From: a virus
Direction: 5' to 3' (one strand)
IMG/VR virus record: IMGVR_UViG_3300004231_000011
Span: 1 to 25,433 of that record
DNA length: 25,433 bases
Every line of letters begins with the position of its first letter. Positions within the stretch are counted from its first letter, which is position 1. Below the pieces are notes generated by a model. It was not told the origin of the DNA. It did not search any database and saw nothing but the letters and a program-made list of their open reading frames with translations. Positions 8,301 through 15,612 of this stretch are shown piece by piece. Made by a program: the position numbers and the translations under genes.

Positions 8301-9081
8301 GGACCTCGAAGTTGTGGTTGTCTACCTGGGCACCGCTGCCCAGGCCGTAGTCCTGCGCATGCACGTAGGCCAGGCCCGGGTAGGCCAGCGCCTGGCCGGG
8401 GTGGGCGCTGGTCAGCCAGGCCGGCGCAGCCTGCGCCATGTTGCCATTGGCCAGCGTGATACCCAGCGTGACCAGCGGGGCCAGGTCGGGCGTGCCGCTG
8501 CCCCACTGGTACTGCACCGACAGCGGCTGGCCGCGCAGGCTGTCGCGCAGGATGGTGATGACCGAGCCGGCCAGGGTGTAGTCGGTGCCCTCGGCCAGCA
8601 CCACATCACGCTGGGTCTCCCAGTTGGTGGACTCGCCGACCACCACCTCGATGTAGCTGTAGCCGACCACCGGCGCACCGATGAGCGTGGCGCCGTGGGC
8701 CAGGGTGTAGGCCATGGCGCCAGAGCCCGGCGGCGTGTAGCTCTCGCTGGCCGAGGCAATATTGCCGGCTGACCAGCCGCCTTCAAAGACTTCCTTGCCC
8801 TTCCACACCCGCGCGATGGCGCCGACCGGCCCCTGGCAGATACCCATGAGCACGCTGGCGCTGTAGGTGTAAGTGGTGTTCTGCGTCTTGACGCCGCCGC
8901 CCTTGCCGCCAGCGTCCTGCACACTGGTGTGCGGCGTGGCCTTGAAGTCGCCGTACCAGATGAGGTTGCCGGGGATGCGGTTGACGCCGCCCAGAACGGG
9001 GATCGTGACGCCGAAGGCGCTGCTCTGCAGCTTGAGCGCCTCGATCCGGGTCTCGGAGGTTGCAATGGTCGAGCCACCCAT
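5335..9081 (-). CDS. Tail tip / host-specificity protein with three C-terminal FnIII-like repeats
   Basis: 1248 aa, starting at MGGSTIATSETRIEALKLQSS (ATG 9081, TGATG overlap with the NlpC gene). It is the large tail-tip protein that follows NlpC/P60 in this type of tail cassette, comparable in place to lambda J and to the GTA baseplate megaprotein. The first ~600 residues hold the hub-like region (GVTIPVLGGVNRIPGNLIW, then GPVGAIARVWKGK, then PVYDIDDNAW and SLNISGTGTLKLPWAYCLLEP). Three fibronectin-like repeats follow (roughly 770-1060), each ending in a WVAA-D-x-x-G or WVAPIDARGNVGTP-type motif. The C-terminus has a lectin-like or jelly-roll look (GASARY-type beta strands). It probably contacts the host surface and gates DNA exit. 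Confidence 0.9.
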   Translation of the reverse strand: MGGSTIATSETRIEALKLQSSAFGVTIPVLGGVNRIPGNLIWYGDFKATPHTSVQDAGGKGGGVKTQNTTYTYSASVLMGICQGPVGAIARVWKGKEVFEGGWSAGNIASASESYTPPGSGAMAYTLAHGATLIGAPVVGYSYIEVVVGESTNWETQRDVVLAEGTDYTLAGSVITILRDSLRGQPLSVQYQWGSGTPDLAPLVTLGITLANGNMAQAAPAWLTSAHPGQALAYPGLAYVHAQDYGLGSGAQVDNHNFEVQGAGAYRYGAASPDCNPWEFAAGLLSNGRYGARMPADTVEVSAAIDYAAAAGLLMSPLLTEQQRAGDFIAELCRFTNCAPVWSYDRLRIVPFGDVAVTGNGVTYTPNVTPVYDIDDNAWLQEGTDDPLQWQVKEPSDRFNHVKVEFNDRANYYNKTIAEAKDDADIAVNGLRTMDTISAPWICDAAVAGLVARIVMQRSLNISGTGTLKLPWAYCLLEPMDLLTLTDEALGFAKLPVSITEIGEDEDGMLEVEVEDWPLGSASPTRYPNQAAAGFQHNYNGSPGNVDAPVFFEAPVDRTVTGLEVYAAVKGSGALWGGCNVWLSLDGNNYKRVSTVYGGARYGRLTGPISAGAMPVATSGQLISGSATDAAALSTLCWVGGAVQEYLAFQTATLTGAGAYTLSALVRGAYATSAASAHATNDPFVRVDDAIAKSGPLDLALIGQTISLKFTSFNIFQAGEQSLADVPAYTYAITGAMAQLPPGAPTGLAYTLEPFGARLKCDKNPEPDVQGYEWRLGAVWDTAQVLDKLAGTSHSLAVQVTGTYTVWVAAVDALGNVSTPSSMPVVIAAPTIASIAAAIVGADLQLDYAGAAGAFALASYELRYGSTWVGGTSVGVYNITRLSRRVDWAGARRWWVAPIDARGNVGTPASVDVTITAPGAVTGPRSEVVDNNALLYWGAPATGSLPIDRYEVRKGATWLGGTVVGSNGNSTFGTVFEQQAGAYSYWVAAFDTAGTIGTPVAITATISQPPDYVLRADYNDDFSGITLSGMYLEGGRLYGPALGETIQTHFESRSWATPDAQIAAGYPLVFQPSGTSGYCERTMDYGTALPATIITVTPSVATLAGAVTMAAQVSYKALAGDPWIDAAAGALQVLASGFRYVKVRLTFTAAGGDDLVELQGLNIKLSGKLKTDSGGGSAVSTDSGGTAVSFGVAFIDVDSITVTPSGTSARYAVYDFVDAPNPTGFKVLLFDSSGARVSGAFSWTARGY

Positions 9082-9518
9082 CAGGCGATGCTCCAGTAGC
9101 AGGACGGGCGGCCGGCCAGCGGCGCCTCGCTGGCGCGCGAGACGATGACGCCCCGGCCGATGTAGGCGTGCACGATCAGCGGATCGGCGCCGCCTTCGAT
9201 GACGATGCCACCGTGGCTGAAGGTGCGGCCGAAGCGCCACAGGCCCACGTCACCCGCCTGGGGCATGGCGCCTTCGGGCAGGGGCTGGCAGTAGCGCATC
9301 AGGCCCTGCAGATAGAGCTCGTCCCCGCGGTGCAGGTGCCACTGCGGGGCGTAGGTGCCGGGATCGACATGCGCCACGATGCCGGCGGCTTCGAAGACCT
9401 CGGCCAGCAGCATCAGGCAGTCCACGCCCACGCCACGGATGCGCCCGTGGTGGTGGTAAGGCGTGCCGACCCAGGCCTGGGCTTGCGCCACCGCCGCGGC
9501 GCGCTGCTCGGGCGTCAT
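9081..9518 (-). CDS. NlpC/P60 family peptidoglycan hydrolase of the tail tip
   Basis: 145 aa from ATG 9518 (MTPEQRAAAVAQAQAWVGTP). The catalytic Cys is in GVGVDC (Cys34), the His in TFSHGGIV (His102), and a second His follows in VHAYIG (His117). This is the NlpC/P60 order. In phages of this type the protein is part of the tail tip and cleaves peptidoglycan cross-links during DNA entry. It overlaps the DUF2163 gene by ATGA and the tail-tip gene by TGATG. The family has a small signal-less form like this one, consistent with virion incorporation rather than secretion. Confidence 0.92.
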   Translation of the reverse strand: MTPEQRAAAVAQAQAWVGTPYHHHGRIRGVGVDCLMLLAEVFEAAGIVAHVDPGTYAPQWHLHRGDELYLQGLMRYCQPLPEGAMPQAGDVGLWRFGRTFSHGGIVIEGGADPLIVHAYIGRGVIVSRASEAPLAGRPSCYWSIA

Positions 9519-10411
9519 GTGATGGTCTCCGGCGCCGGCACGTAGGGCTCGGCGCGGAAGCGGGCGACGTTGGAGAACTTGACTGTGCAGTCGCCGTCCT
9601 TGGCCTTGTTGCAGCCGGCGCGCAGGGTGAACGCATCGCCCCCCGCAATGGCGAACGGGAAGGGGTACACCGCAACGATGGTGGCCGTGCCGGCTGCCAG
9701 CGCATGTGTGCGCACGGTGCGGCTGACGCCGGTGTTGGGGCCGCTGGTGAAGGTGAGTACGCCCAGGTCGGCCCAGGCCGCCGGCTTGGACAGCACGGCC
9801 GCGCTGACGCTGGAGACGATGCGCCGAGTGGGATCGCCCGCCGTGCTGGCAGCGCCCGTCACCGTGTAGGCGGATGCAGCCAGGCCGCACTGCGGGTCGT
9901 ACAGGGTGTTTCGGCACCCGGGCTGGTAGACATCGCCGGGTACCATCACGTCCAGCAGCTCGGCATGCGATCGCACCTCGGCCGTGGCCTGCGAGCGCCC
10001 GGTCTTGATGGCCCCCATGCGACCGAAGAAGTCGGGCACCACGCCGCGGCAGACGCCGCCGGCGTCGAGGAAGGCGCGCTGCAGCGCCACGGTGGCGCCG
10101 GCAAACACACCTTTGGCCAGCGCCTGAAGGATGGGCACGGTGCCCACCAGCACGCTGTCGTCGGCCAGCACGGTCATGCTCAGGGTGTCGACGGACACAC
10201 CGATGCTCTGCCGCCGCTGGCCGCGCCGCAGGCCAGGCCCCAGCGCCCAGGTGTGGCCGGCCACCGTCACCGGCGCATCGCCGCCGCTGTAGCGCAGCAC
10301 GGCGCCACCCAGCAGGGTGATCGTCCACAGGTCGACGGGCAGCGCTTGGCGGTTGGCATTCAGCCAGGCCACCAGCGAGCCCTCGGACGGCTCCCAGGTC
10401 GGTGTCTTCAT
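9515..10411 (-). CDS. DUF2163 / baseplate hub-type tail protein
   Basis: 298 aa, from ATG 10411 in a 4-nt ATGA overlap with the DUF2460 gene. Motifs fit the DUF2163 family: an N-terminal WITL-type beta region (VDLWTITLLGGAVLRYSGG), VDTLSMTVLADD, and a C-terminal Cys-rich signature VYQPGCRNTLYDPQCGL plus RAGCNKAKDGDCTVKF. The paired cysteines are the hallmark of the C-terminal half in this family (GTA tail-tip hub component in related systems). It acts in tail-tip assembly on the distal tail protein. Family assignment is confident from motif and gene order; biochemical role is inferred from homologous tail tips. Confidence 0.9.
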   Translation of the reverse strand: MKTPTWEPSEGSLVAWLNANRQALPVDLWTITLLGGAVLRYSGGDAPVTVAGHTWALGPGLRRGQRRQSIGVSVDTLSMTVLADDSVLVGTVPILQALAKGVFAGATVALQRAFLDAGGVCRGVVPDFFGRMGAIKTGRSQATAEVRSHAELLDVMVPGDVYQPGCRNTLYDPQCGLAASAYTVTGAASTAGDPTRRIVSSVSAAVLSKPAAWADLGVLTFTSGPNTGVSRTVRTHALAAGTATIVAVYPFPFAIAGGDAFTLRAGCNKAKDGDCTVKFSNVARFRAEPYVPAPETIT

Positions 10412-11004
10412 TCCGGCGGCACCGTGATCAGTTTGACCTCGCCGGTCTTCCAGAACCAGGCGATGAACTGCTCGAACGTGAGCTCGTCGGCCTCGAAGCG
10501 CACGCGCCAGTAGTAGCTGCCCGACCAGGTCAACACCGCGGCCGCGGCCGGCGCCGTGCTGAAGGTCACCAGGCCGGCCGCACTGACGGTGTAGCCCGAT
10601 GCCTGCAGCACACCGCCGATGTAGATCTGCGGGGCGGCAACCAGGTCATAGACGGGCTCGGCAAAGCCGCCGAAGGTGCGAACCAGCTGGAACTGCGTGG
10701 CGGTGCCGTTGCCCACGCCGAAAGCCTGGGCAGTGACCGATCGGTCGTCAGGATCGAGAAACAGGAAGCTGTCAGCCGCGCCGCCACGGGCATTGAAGAA
10801 GCCGAACAGGCCCTGGAACTCGGCGAACGCAGCCTCGCTGCGCAGGAACTCGTAGCGCAGCGCGTAGCGGTAGCGCGGCAGGTGCATGTAGCGGCGCCGC
10901 CACTCGCGGCCGCTGGGCGTGGTCTTGATCGACGTCTTCCACAGCGGCGTGCGGGCCACGGGCCATTGCAGGCCGGGAAGGGAGGGGTAGATGGCAGCGC
11001 TCAT
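10408..11004 (-). CDS. DUF2460 / distal tail-type protein
   Basis: 198 aa, start ATG 11004, 3 nt after the tape measure stop. The typical DUF2460 features are present: YPSLPGLQWPVARTPLWKT at the N-terminus, YRYALRYEFLRS (about 45-57), a GFFNARGGAADSFLFLDPDD segment (about 68-87) and GKVTF-like strands followed by a WYWRVRFE-like motif (here YYWRVRFEAD, about 166-175). Family members form the first ring of the tail tip below the tube. It overlaps the DUF2163 gene (ATGA), so equimolar production is likely. Confidence 0.9.
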   Translation of the reverse strand: MSAAIYPSLPGLQWPVARTPLWKTSIKTTPSGREWRRRYMHLPRYRYALRYEFLRSEAAFAEFQGLFGFFNARGGAADSFLFLDPDDRSVTAQAFGVGNGTATQFQLVRTFGGFAEPVYDLVAAPQIYIGGVLQASGYTVSAAGLVTFSTAPAAAAVLTWSGSYYWRVRFEADELTFEQFIAWFWKTGEVKLITVPPE

Positions 11005-11007
11005 GGG

Positions 11008-13404
11008 TCAGAAGTCCAGATCGCGGCGCGCCGCCTTGAGGGCCTTGACCAGGTCCTTCTTGTGCACCAGAAAGAACTCCCCGGCCGAGGCGCCCCGCAC
11101 CTCGACGGTGAGGTCGCCGCCGCTGCGCTCGCCGCCGCCACCCAGCGAGCCGTCGGCCAGCGCGCCGCGCAAGGGGTTGGCGATGTGGGCAGGCAGCACC
11201 ATTTCTTCCTGGTGCAGCTGGGTCATGGGGTTGACGCCGCTGGGGATGTCGAACCCGCCCTCGGCGCTGGCCAGGCCCGACACCGCAGCGAACACCGCCG
11301 CCATCGCGGCCAGCGCCAGCACCGGCCCGACCCATGGGATGGATGCCATCGCGGACGCTGCGCCCGACCCTGCCTCGGCTGCATTGGCTGCCACGACGAC
11401 GGCCGCCTCGCCTGTCTTGGCTGTCGTCGTGGCAGTGGCGCCGGCAACGACGGCTGCCTTCTCAGACGCCACAAAGCCAAGCTTGACGGCCAGCATCTTG
11501 GCCTGGCTGGCGATGTACTGCGCGAACGGCTTGGTGATGACTTCGGTGATGAAGATGTCGCGCACGCCGGTGAAGATGCTGGCCAGCGCGCCGTACCAGG
11601 TCTGGGTGCGGGTGAGCATGCCGTTCAGGGCATTTCCGAAGCTGTCACCGATGGCCGTGAAGGTCTCGGTCCCGATGCCCTGCTTGGCCAGGCTGGTCTG
11701 CAGCTGAAGCATGCCCTGCTGGTACTGCTGTTCCAGTTGCAGCATGCGCCCCAGGACCCGCTGTTTCTCCACCTCGGACGTGGTCGGGTCAGCCGCGAGC
11801 AACTGCATCCGGGCCGCCAGTGCGTTGCGCTGGATCTCGTAGCGCTGGGTCTCGTACTGCAGATCGAGCTGGAGTTGCTGCGCGCTGGTGATCAGGCCCA
11901 GGTCCAGTGCGGCCTTGCTGGCTGCGCGCTCGCCGTCGACCCGGCCCAGCGCCAGCGCTTCGGACTGGGTCAGCATCTCAGCGTCCAGCGCCTTGCGCTC
12001 CTTGGCGGCCTTGCCGGCGATTTCGACCTCCAGGCCGGCAGCCTTGCGCAGGATGGCCGTGCGGTCGGCCACGCCCATCTGGGCACTGGCCAGGATGGCG
12101 CGCCAGAAGCCCAGCTCGCGCTCCTTGCCGTATTCGGCGCCCTGGTCGAGGATGGCCGAGACGCGCTTCTCCTCGGCCAGCACCAGCTCGTAGGTGGCCA
12201 GCACGCTGTGCTGGGCGGGGTCGGCCTTGTCCTTGTCGTCGGGCAGCTTCTTGTCGCCCGGGACGAATGGCTTCTTCTTGGTCGCGCCCTTGCCGTCGTC
12301 CTCAGCGGCACGTGCCTCGGGCGAATACTTGCCGAGCTGCATCACACGCTGTTCGAAGTCGTCCAGCGCCGCACGGGCCCTGACGCCGTCGGCCTTGACG
12401 GCTTCGCTGATGGCATTGAAGCCTGCCCAGTTGCGCTTGGCCGTGGCCAGGATCTCGGTGGGCGGCGCGCGCAGCACCTCCCACAGCAGGCTGACCTGCG
12501 CCATGATGGCGCCGATCTCGCGCCCGATGCCGCCGAACACGAAGCCGACGTTGGCGCCCAGCACGGCCAGCGCCTCGAAGGTGACGCGCAGCTTCTCTGC
12601 CATCACGTCGGCCAGGTTGCCCTCGCGCTTGACGTTCAGGAACTCGGTGGCCACCGCCTGCAAGGCCGGCAGCAGCGCCTTGGCGATCTGCATGCCCATG
12701 CCCTGCGTGGCTGTCTGCATGCGGGTCAGCGTGTCGTTGAACTCTTCGGCCGCCTTGCCGGTCTTGGTGTCGACCACCACGCCCAGGCGCAGCGCCTCCT
12801 CGCGCAGCTCGGCCAGGCCCTCGCGGCCGGCGTTCAGGAAGGGGATCAGCCGCGGGCCCAACTTCTCGCCGAAGACATCGATGGCCAGGCCCGTCTTGCG
12901 GGCGCCGTCGTCCATGCTGCTGAAGCGTTCGGCCAGCTCGAGCAGCAGCTGGTCGGCGTCCTTGATGCCCTTGGGATCAAGCTTGAGGCGCCGGAAGGTT
13001 TCGACGGCCTCCTTCTGGCCCTGCTGCCCGTCGCTGAGCAGCGCGCTGAGCTTGGCGTAGGCCTTGCCGAGCGCCTCGACCTCGACGTCGGCCAGCTTGG
13101 CGGCGTAGGCCATGCCGCTGTACTGCTCGGTGGTGACGCCGGCCTTCTGGGCCGACTTGCTCATCTCGTCCTGCATGTTGATGCTGGACTTGATGAAGGC
13201 GGCGAACGCGCCGCCGGTGATGGTGGCGGCGATGCCGGCCAGGCGCGCCTGCAGGGCCTGGGCAGGCCCGAGCGTGTCGGACATGGCCGAGGCGCTGTCG
13301 CGCCCGAAGGCGTTGATGCTGGTGGTGGCCTCGCGCAGCTTCTGCCGCAGGGGGCCGACATCGCCGTCGAGGACGACTTGTGCGCGCGGGCTGCTGGTGG
13401 CCAT
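11008..13404 (-). CDS. Tail tape measure protein
   Basis: 798 aa, the longest helical protein of the tail module. It starts MATSSPRAQVVLDGDVGPL and is dominated by Ala/Glu/Lys/Gln-rich helices with coiled-coil character (about 100-620). A strongly hydrophobic segment (about 670-730, containing WVGPVLALAAMAAVFAAV) probably inserts in the host membrane during ejection. The LHQEEMVLPA motif near the C-terminus is typical of the family. It sits directly after the G/GT chaperones, as expected. Length sets tail length; by comparison with lambda gpH (853 aa) a slightly shorter tail is predicted. Start ATG 13404 is 2 nt after the end of the GT frame. Confidence 0.95.
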   Translation of the reverse strand: MATSSPRAQVVLDGDVGPLRQKLREATTSINAFGRDSASAMSDTLGPAQALQARLAGIAATITGGAFAAFIKSSINMQDEMSKSAQKAGVTTEQYSGMAYAAKLADVEVEALGKAYAKLSALLSDGQQGQKEAVETFRRLKLDPKGIKDADQLLLELAERFSSMDDGARKTGLAIDVFGEKLGPRLIPFLNAGREGLAELREEALRLGVVVDTKTGKAAEEFNDTLTRMQTATQGMGMQIAKALLPALQAVATEFLNVKREGNLADVMAEKLRVTFEALAVLGANVGFVFGGIGREIGAIMAQVSLLWEVLRAPPTEILATAKRNWAGFNAISEAVKADGVRARAALDDFEQRVMQLGKYSPEARAAEDDGKGATKKKPFVPGDKKLPDDKDKADPAQHSVLATYELVLAEEKRVSAILDQGAEYGKERELGFWRAILASAQMGVADRTAILRKAAGLEVEIAGKAAKERKALDAEMLTQSEALALGRVDGERAASKAALDLGLITSAQQLQLDLQYETQRYEIQRNALAARMQLLAADPTTSEVEKQRVLGRMLQLEQQYQQGMLQLQTSLAKQGIGTETFTAIGDSFGNALNGMLTRTQTWYGALASIFTGVRDIFITEVITKPFAQYIASQAKMLAVKLGFVASEKAAVVAGATATTTAKTGEAAVVVAANAAEAGSGAASAMASIPWVGPVLALAAMAAVFAAVSGLASAEGGFDIPSGVNPMTQLHQEEMVLPAHIANPLRGALADGSLGGGGERSGGDLTVEVRGASAGEFFLVHKKDLVKALKAARRDLDF

Positions 13405-13406
13405 GG

Positions 13407-14053
13407 TCAGTGCGTGGTGGGCGGTTGGTCAGGCAGGTCGAGGAAGGCCAGCATCGGGTCGTCAGGCCGGCCCTGCATCACGGGCAGGCCGCCGGCCATG
13501 GCTTCGCGCACCGCCTCGGCAGCCGTGCGCGCCGCTGGCGGCCGTGCCGCCGCCTGCTTCACACCGAGCGCTGCGCCAATGCGCCGCAGCGCGATGGCCG
13601 GCGGCGGCAGCACGGCCCAGGCCAGGTTCAGCGCCCGCACCTGGGGCAGCGTGACGTGCTGGTCGATGTGGTCCCAGGTCCAGCCGGTGCAGGTGATCAG
13701 GGCGGTGTAGAGCGCGTCCCATGGGTCTAGGCCGGGGACGGCGTCCCCGGCATCGCTTCCCCCGGGGCACCGCCTTCCTTCTTGGGTGCCACGCCGCAGA
13801 CATCAGCCACGGTGGAGATGGCCTCCATGAGCTGCGGGTAGGTGCCCGGCATGGCCTCGATGTCCGCCACATCCAGGCCGGTGGCCAGCGCCAGCACGTT
13901 GAACAGCTCGTCGAGCACGCCTTCCTCGACCTGGCCGAGCGAAAACGCCCGGCCGATGCGGTTCATCGCCGGCAGCACCTTGCGCAGCTTGCCCAGCGGG
14001 ATGGGCGCGACCGGCAGCACACGCTGGCCGATGGTGATGGTCTTGTCGGTCAT
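13407..14053 (-). CDS. Tail assembly chaperone, frameshifted long form (gpGT-like)
   Basis: The zero frame (108 aa, 14053 to 13727) can switch to the -1 frame at C CCG GGG (13760-13766). Translation then continues to the stop at 13407, giving about 215 aa. The -1 frame is open across the whole junction and past the upstream stop. It reads DPWDALYTALITCTGWTW, then HIDQHVTLPQV and LNLAWAV, a pattern like lambda T-type domains. Without the frameshift this second frame has no good start; only a GTG at about 13640 inside the conserved part is available. Role by family: the long form recruits the tape measure protein and tail tube subunits during tail assembly and is absent from virions. Confidence 0.75.
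13727..14053 (-). CDS. Tail assembly chaperone, short form (gpG-like)
   Basis: 108 aa starting MTDKTITIGQRVLPVAPIPLG at ATG 14053, ending with a flexible Pro/Gly/Lys tail (APKKEGGAPGEAMPGTPSPA) and TAG. The helical core (about 20-85) and the position between tail tube and tape measure fit gpG-type chaperones. The flexible tail carries the slippery site for the long form. The ribosome-binding site is weak, so translation may partly depend on the upstream tail tube gene. Confidence 0.85.
   Translation of the reverse strand: MTDKTITIGQRVLPVAPIPLGKLRKVLPAMNRIGRAFSLGQVEEGVLDELFNVLALATGLDVADIEAMPGTYPQLMEAISTVADVCGVAPKKEGGAPGEAMPGTPSPA
13760..13766 (-). other. Slippery heptamer for -1 frameshifting, C CCG GGG
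   Basis: The heptamer has the X XXY YYZ form in the zero frame (GCC CCG GGG GAA). A -1 slip keeps the first two bases of both codons paired and moves translation into the open T frame. It lies about 10 codons before the zero-frame stop, the typical place in G/GT chaperone genes. Efficiency cannot be judged from sequence. Confidence 0.6.
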
Positions 14054-14066
14054 CCGGGCCGCCTGG

Positions 14067-14816
14067 TCAGAACAGGCAGATGTAGCCGAGCGACCCGGCC
14101 GAGTCTTCGAACGCCTCGGCCTCGAAGTCGTACATGGCGAAGTCGTCGTTCTTCAGCGGCACGTTGAGCTTGCCGCTGACGCAACGGTTGAGCTTCATGA
14201 CCAGCGTCTTGCCGTCGTAGGACGACTGCAGCAGCGTGGTGAAGCTGGGCGTCACGCCCATGATGTCGTTGGTCAGCGCGAAGACCTGGCCGCCGCTGGC
14301 GGCGCTGTATTCGTAGCTGATGAGCGCAGTCTTGCTGGCGTCGGCGGTGTTGAAGGTGTAGACCCCGGTGCCGGTGTTGACGCTGTACTGGCCTGCCGCT
14401 GGCGCCGTGGCCACACGGGTGGCGGCGATGCCGGCGATCAGCACGCCCAGGTCGGTCACGAAGGTGCCGCTGGACGGCGGCGCGATGGTGATCTGGAACG
14501 GCGTGCTGGGGATGGTGGCCGAGAAGTCCAGCACCGCGGCCTTGATGCCGGCGGTGGCCGTCTTGCCGTAGAACAGGCTGCCCAGGACGCCGCCGTTGAT
14601 GTCGGCGTACTTCGCCTTGATCTCGGTCTTGCCCTTGCCCTGGCCGATGGCCACCGGGTAGCGCTTGTTGCCGTACAGGGTCTTGAGCTCGACGGAGAGG
14701 TCGACGCTGACGTCCTGCAGCACCGCCAGGACCACCGGGGTGGGGTTGGCGATGGCGGCGCCGGTGGCGTCGTTGGTGGGGATGGCGATGAGCTTGCCGG
14801 CGCCGAAGTTGATCAT
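14067..14816 (-). CDS. Major tail tube protein
   Basis: 249 aa from ATG 14816 with GGAG 8 nt upstream. The sequence is mostly beta (DVSVDLSVELKTLYGNKRYP at about 35-54 and FQITIAPPSSGTFVTDLGVL at about 106-125). The segment LQDVSVDLSVELKTLYG matches the tube-protein pattern in this phage type. It ends in DFAMYDFEAEAFED followed by GYICLF. Tube proteins polymerise around the tape measure to make the tail shaft. Located between the tail completion gene and the G/GT chaperones, the conserved order. Confidence 0.88.
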   Translation of the reverse strand: MINFGAGKLIAIPTNDATGAAIANPTPVVLAVLQDVSVDLSVELKTLYGNKRYPVAIGQGKGKTEIKAKYADINGGVLGSLFYGKTATAGIKAAVLDFSATIPSTPFQITIAPPSSGTFVTDLGVLIAGIAATRVATAPAAGQYSVNTGTGVYTFNTADASKTALISYEYSAASGGQVFALTNDIMGVTPSFTTLLQSSYDGKTLVMKLNRCVSGKLNVPLKNDDFAMYDFEAEAFEDSAGSLGYICLF

Positions 14817-14841
14817 GAGGGGTTCTCCAGTAGGGGTAGCT

Positions 14842-15279
14842 TCAGCTGACCTGTGCGGTCAGGTCGCCCACGCGCACGAGCGCCTGGGCCTGGTAGGTGG
14901 CGGTGATGCGGCCCAGGGTCTGGTCGCCGGTGTCGCCGGTGGCCTGGGTGCGGATGCAGCGCAGGCCCTTGGCCAGCCCGCGCAGCACGGCGTCGGCCTG
15001 CAGGGCGGCATGGGTCTGCATGTGCAGGGCGTCGGCGCTGGTCTCCCAGTCATCACCGCGCACCAGGTGCTCGACCTCGAACTCGAAGGTGCTGTGGTCC
15101 ACACCGCCGCCATGTGCGCTGTACTGGCCGTCAGACCGTCGCAGGTTCACGGCCGGCACTTCCTCGGGCGCAAAAGCATCGGCCCGCCCGCGGTAGACGC
15201 GGCTGGCAGCCGACGTGCCAGCGGCCAGCAGCACGGCCTCAGCGCGAGCCAGGAATGCTTCGTTGACGCTGGCGGCCAT
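14842..15279 (-). CDS. Tail terminator / minor tail U-like protein
   Basis: 145 aa, start ATG 15279, 2 nt after the stop of the preceding gene with AGGGG as ribosome-binding site. An N-terminal helix (MAASVNEAFLARAEAVLLAA) is followed by a beta sheet containing FEFEVEHLVRGDDWETSAD and a helix with LRGLAKGLRCIRTQ. This is the fold order of gpU-type tail terminators, which cap the tube and join it to the head. Assignment rests on position (connector - this - tail tube) and the secondary structure pattern; no exact family signature can be claimed. Confidence 0.65.
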   Translation of the reverse strand: MAASVNEAFLARAEAVLLAAGTSAASRVYRGRADAFAPEEVPAVNLRRSDGQYSAHGGGVDHSTFEFEVEHLVRGDDWETSADALHMQTHAALQADAVLRGLAKGLRCIRTQATGDTGDQTLGRITATYQAQALVRVGDLTAQVS

Positions 15280-15281
15280 GC

Positions 15282-15587
15282 TCAGCCCCTGGCCAGCGGG
15301 ATCTGCAGCTCGGCGCCGTCGTACAGCGGCAGGCCGGCCTCGCGGGCCTTCCAGGTGGTGCCGTCGACGACGAATTCATCGCCACGCGCCACGCCCAGCG
15401 GCGCGTCGGATGCCTGCATGCGCACCAGCGGGTCGACGCTGAGCTGCATGCCGCCCAACCCATTGCCGCCTGGCTGGTCGAACAGCGCCTTCACCACCAC
15501 CGGCGTGGCGCCGGCGTGCGAAAAGGTGATGTCCTGCCCCAGGAGCCGGTACAGCGCTGGCAGCATGGCGGCGAAGGGGCTGGACAT
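15282..15587 (-). CDS. Head-tail connector, gpFII-like
   Basis: 101 aa starting MSSPFAAMLPALYRLLGQD at ATG 15587. A short N-terminal helix is followed by a small beta barrel: ITFSHAGATPVVVKALFDQP, then GVARGDEFVVDGTTWKAREA, then GAELQIPLA. Size, fold pattern and the site directly after the major capsid gene fit gpFII-type head-tail joining proteins. The upstream ribosome-binding site is poor. An ATG start further upstream in the same frame would overlap the capsid gene extensively and is a shadow. Confidence 0.75.
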   Translation of the reverse strand: MSSPFAAMLPALYRLLGQDITFSHAGATPVVVKALFDQPGGNGLGGMQLSVDPLVRMQASDAPLGVARGDEFVVDGTTWKAREAGLPLYDGAELQIPLARG

Positions 15588-15612
15588 GGGCGCAGTCAGC
15601 GGCTGGGTGACG

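Noticed and set aside
10402-13710. A plus-strand open frame of 1102 codons
   Set aside because: It is the exact antisense of the tape measure, DUF2460 and GT genes. Long antisense frames are common in very GC-rich coding DNA; composition is dominated by Gly, Ala, Arg and Leu and there is no credible domain.
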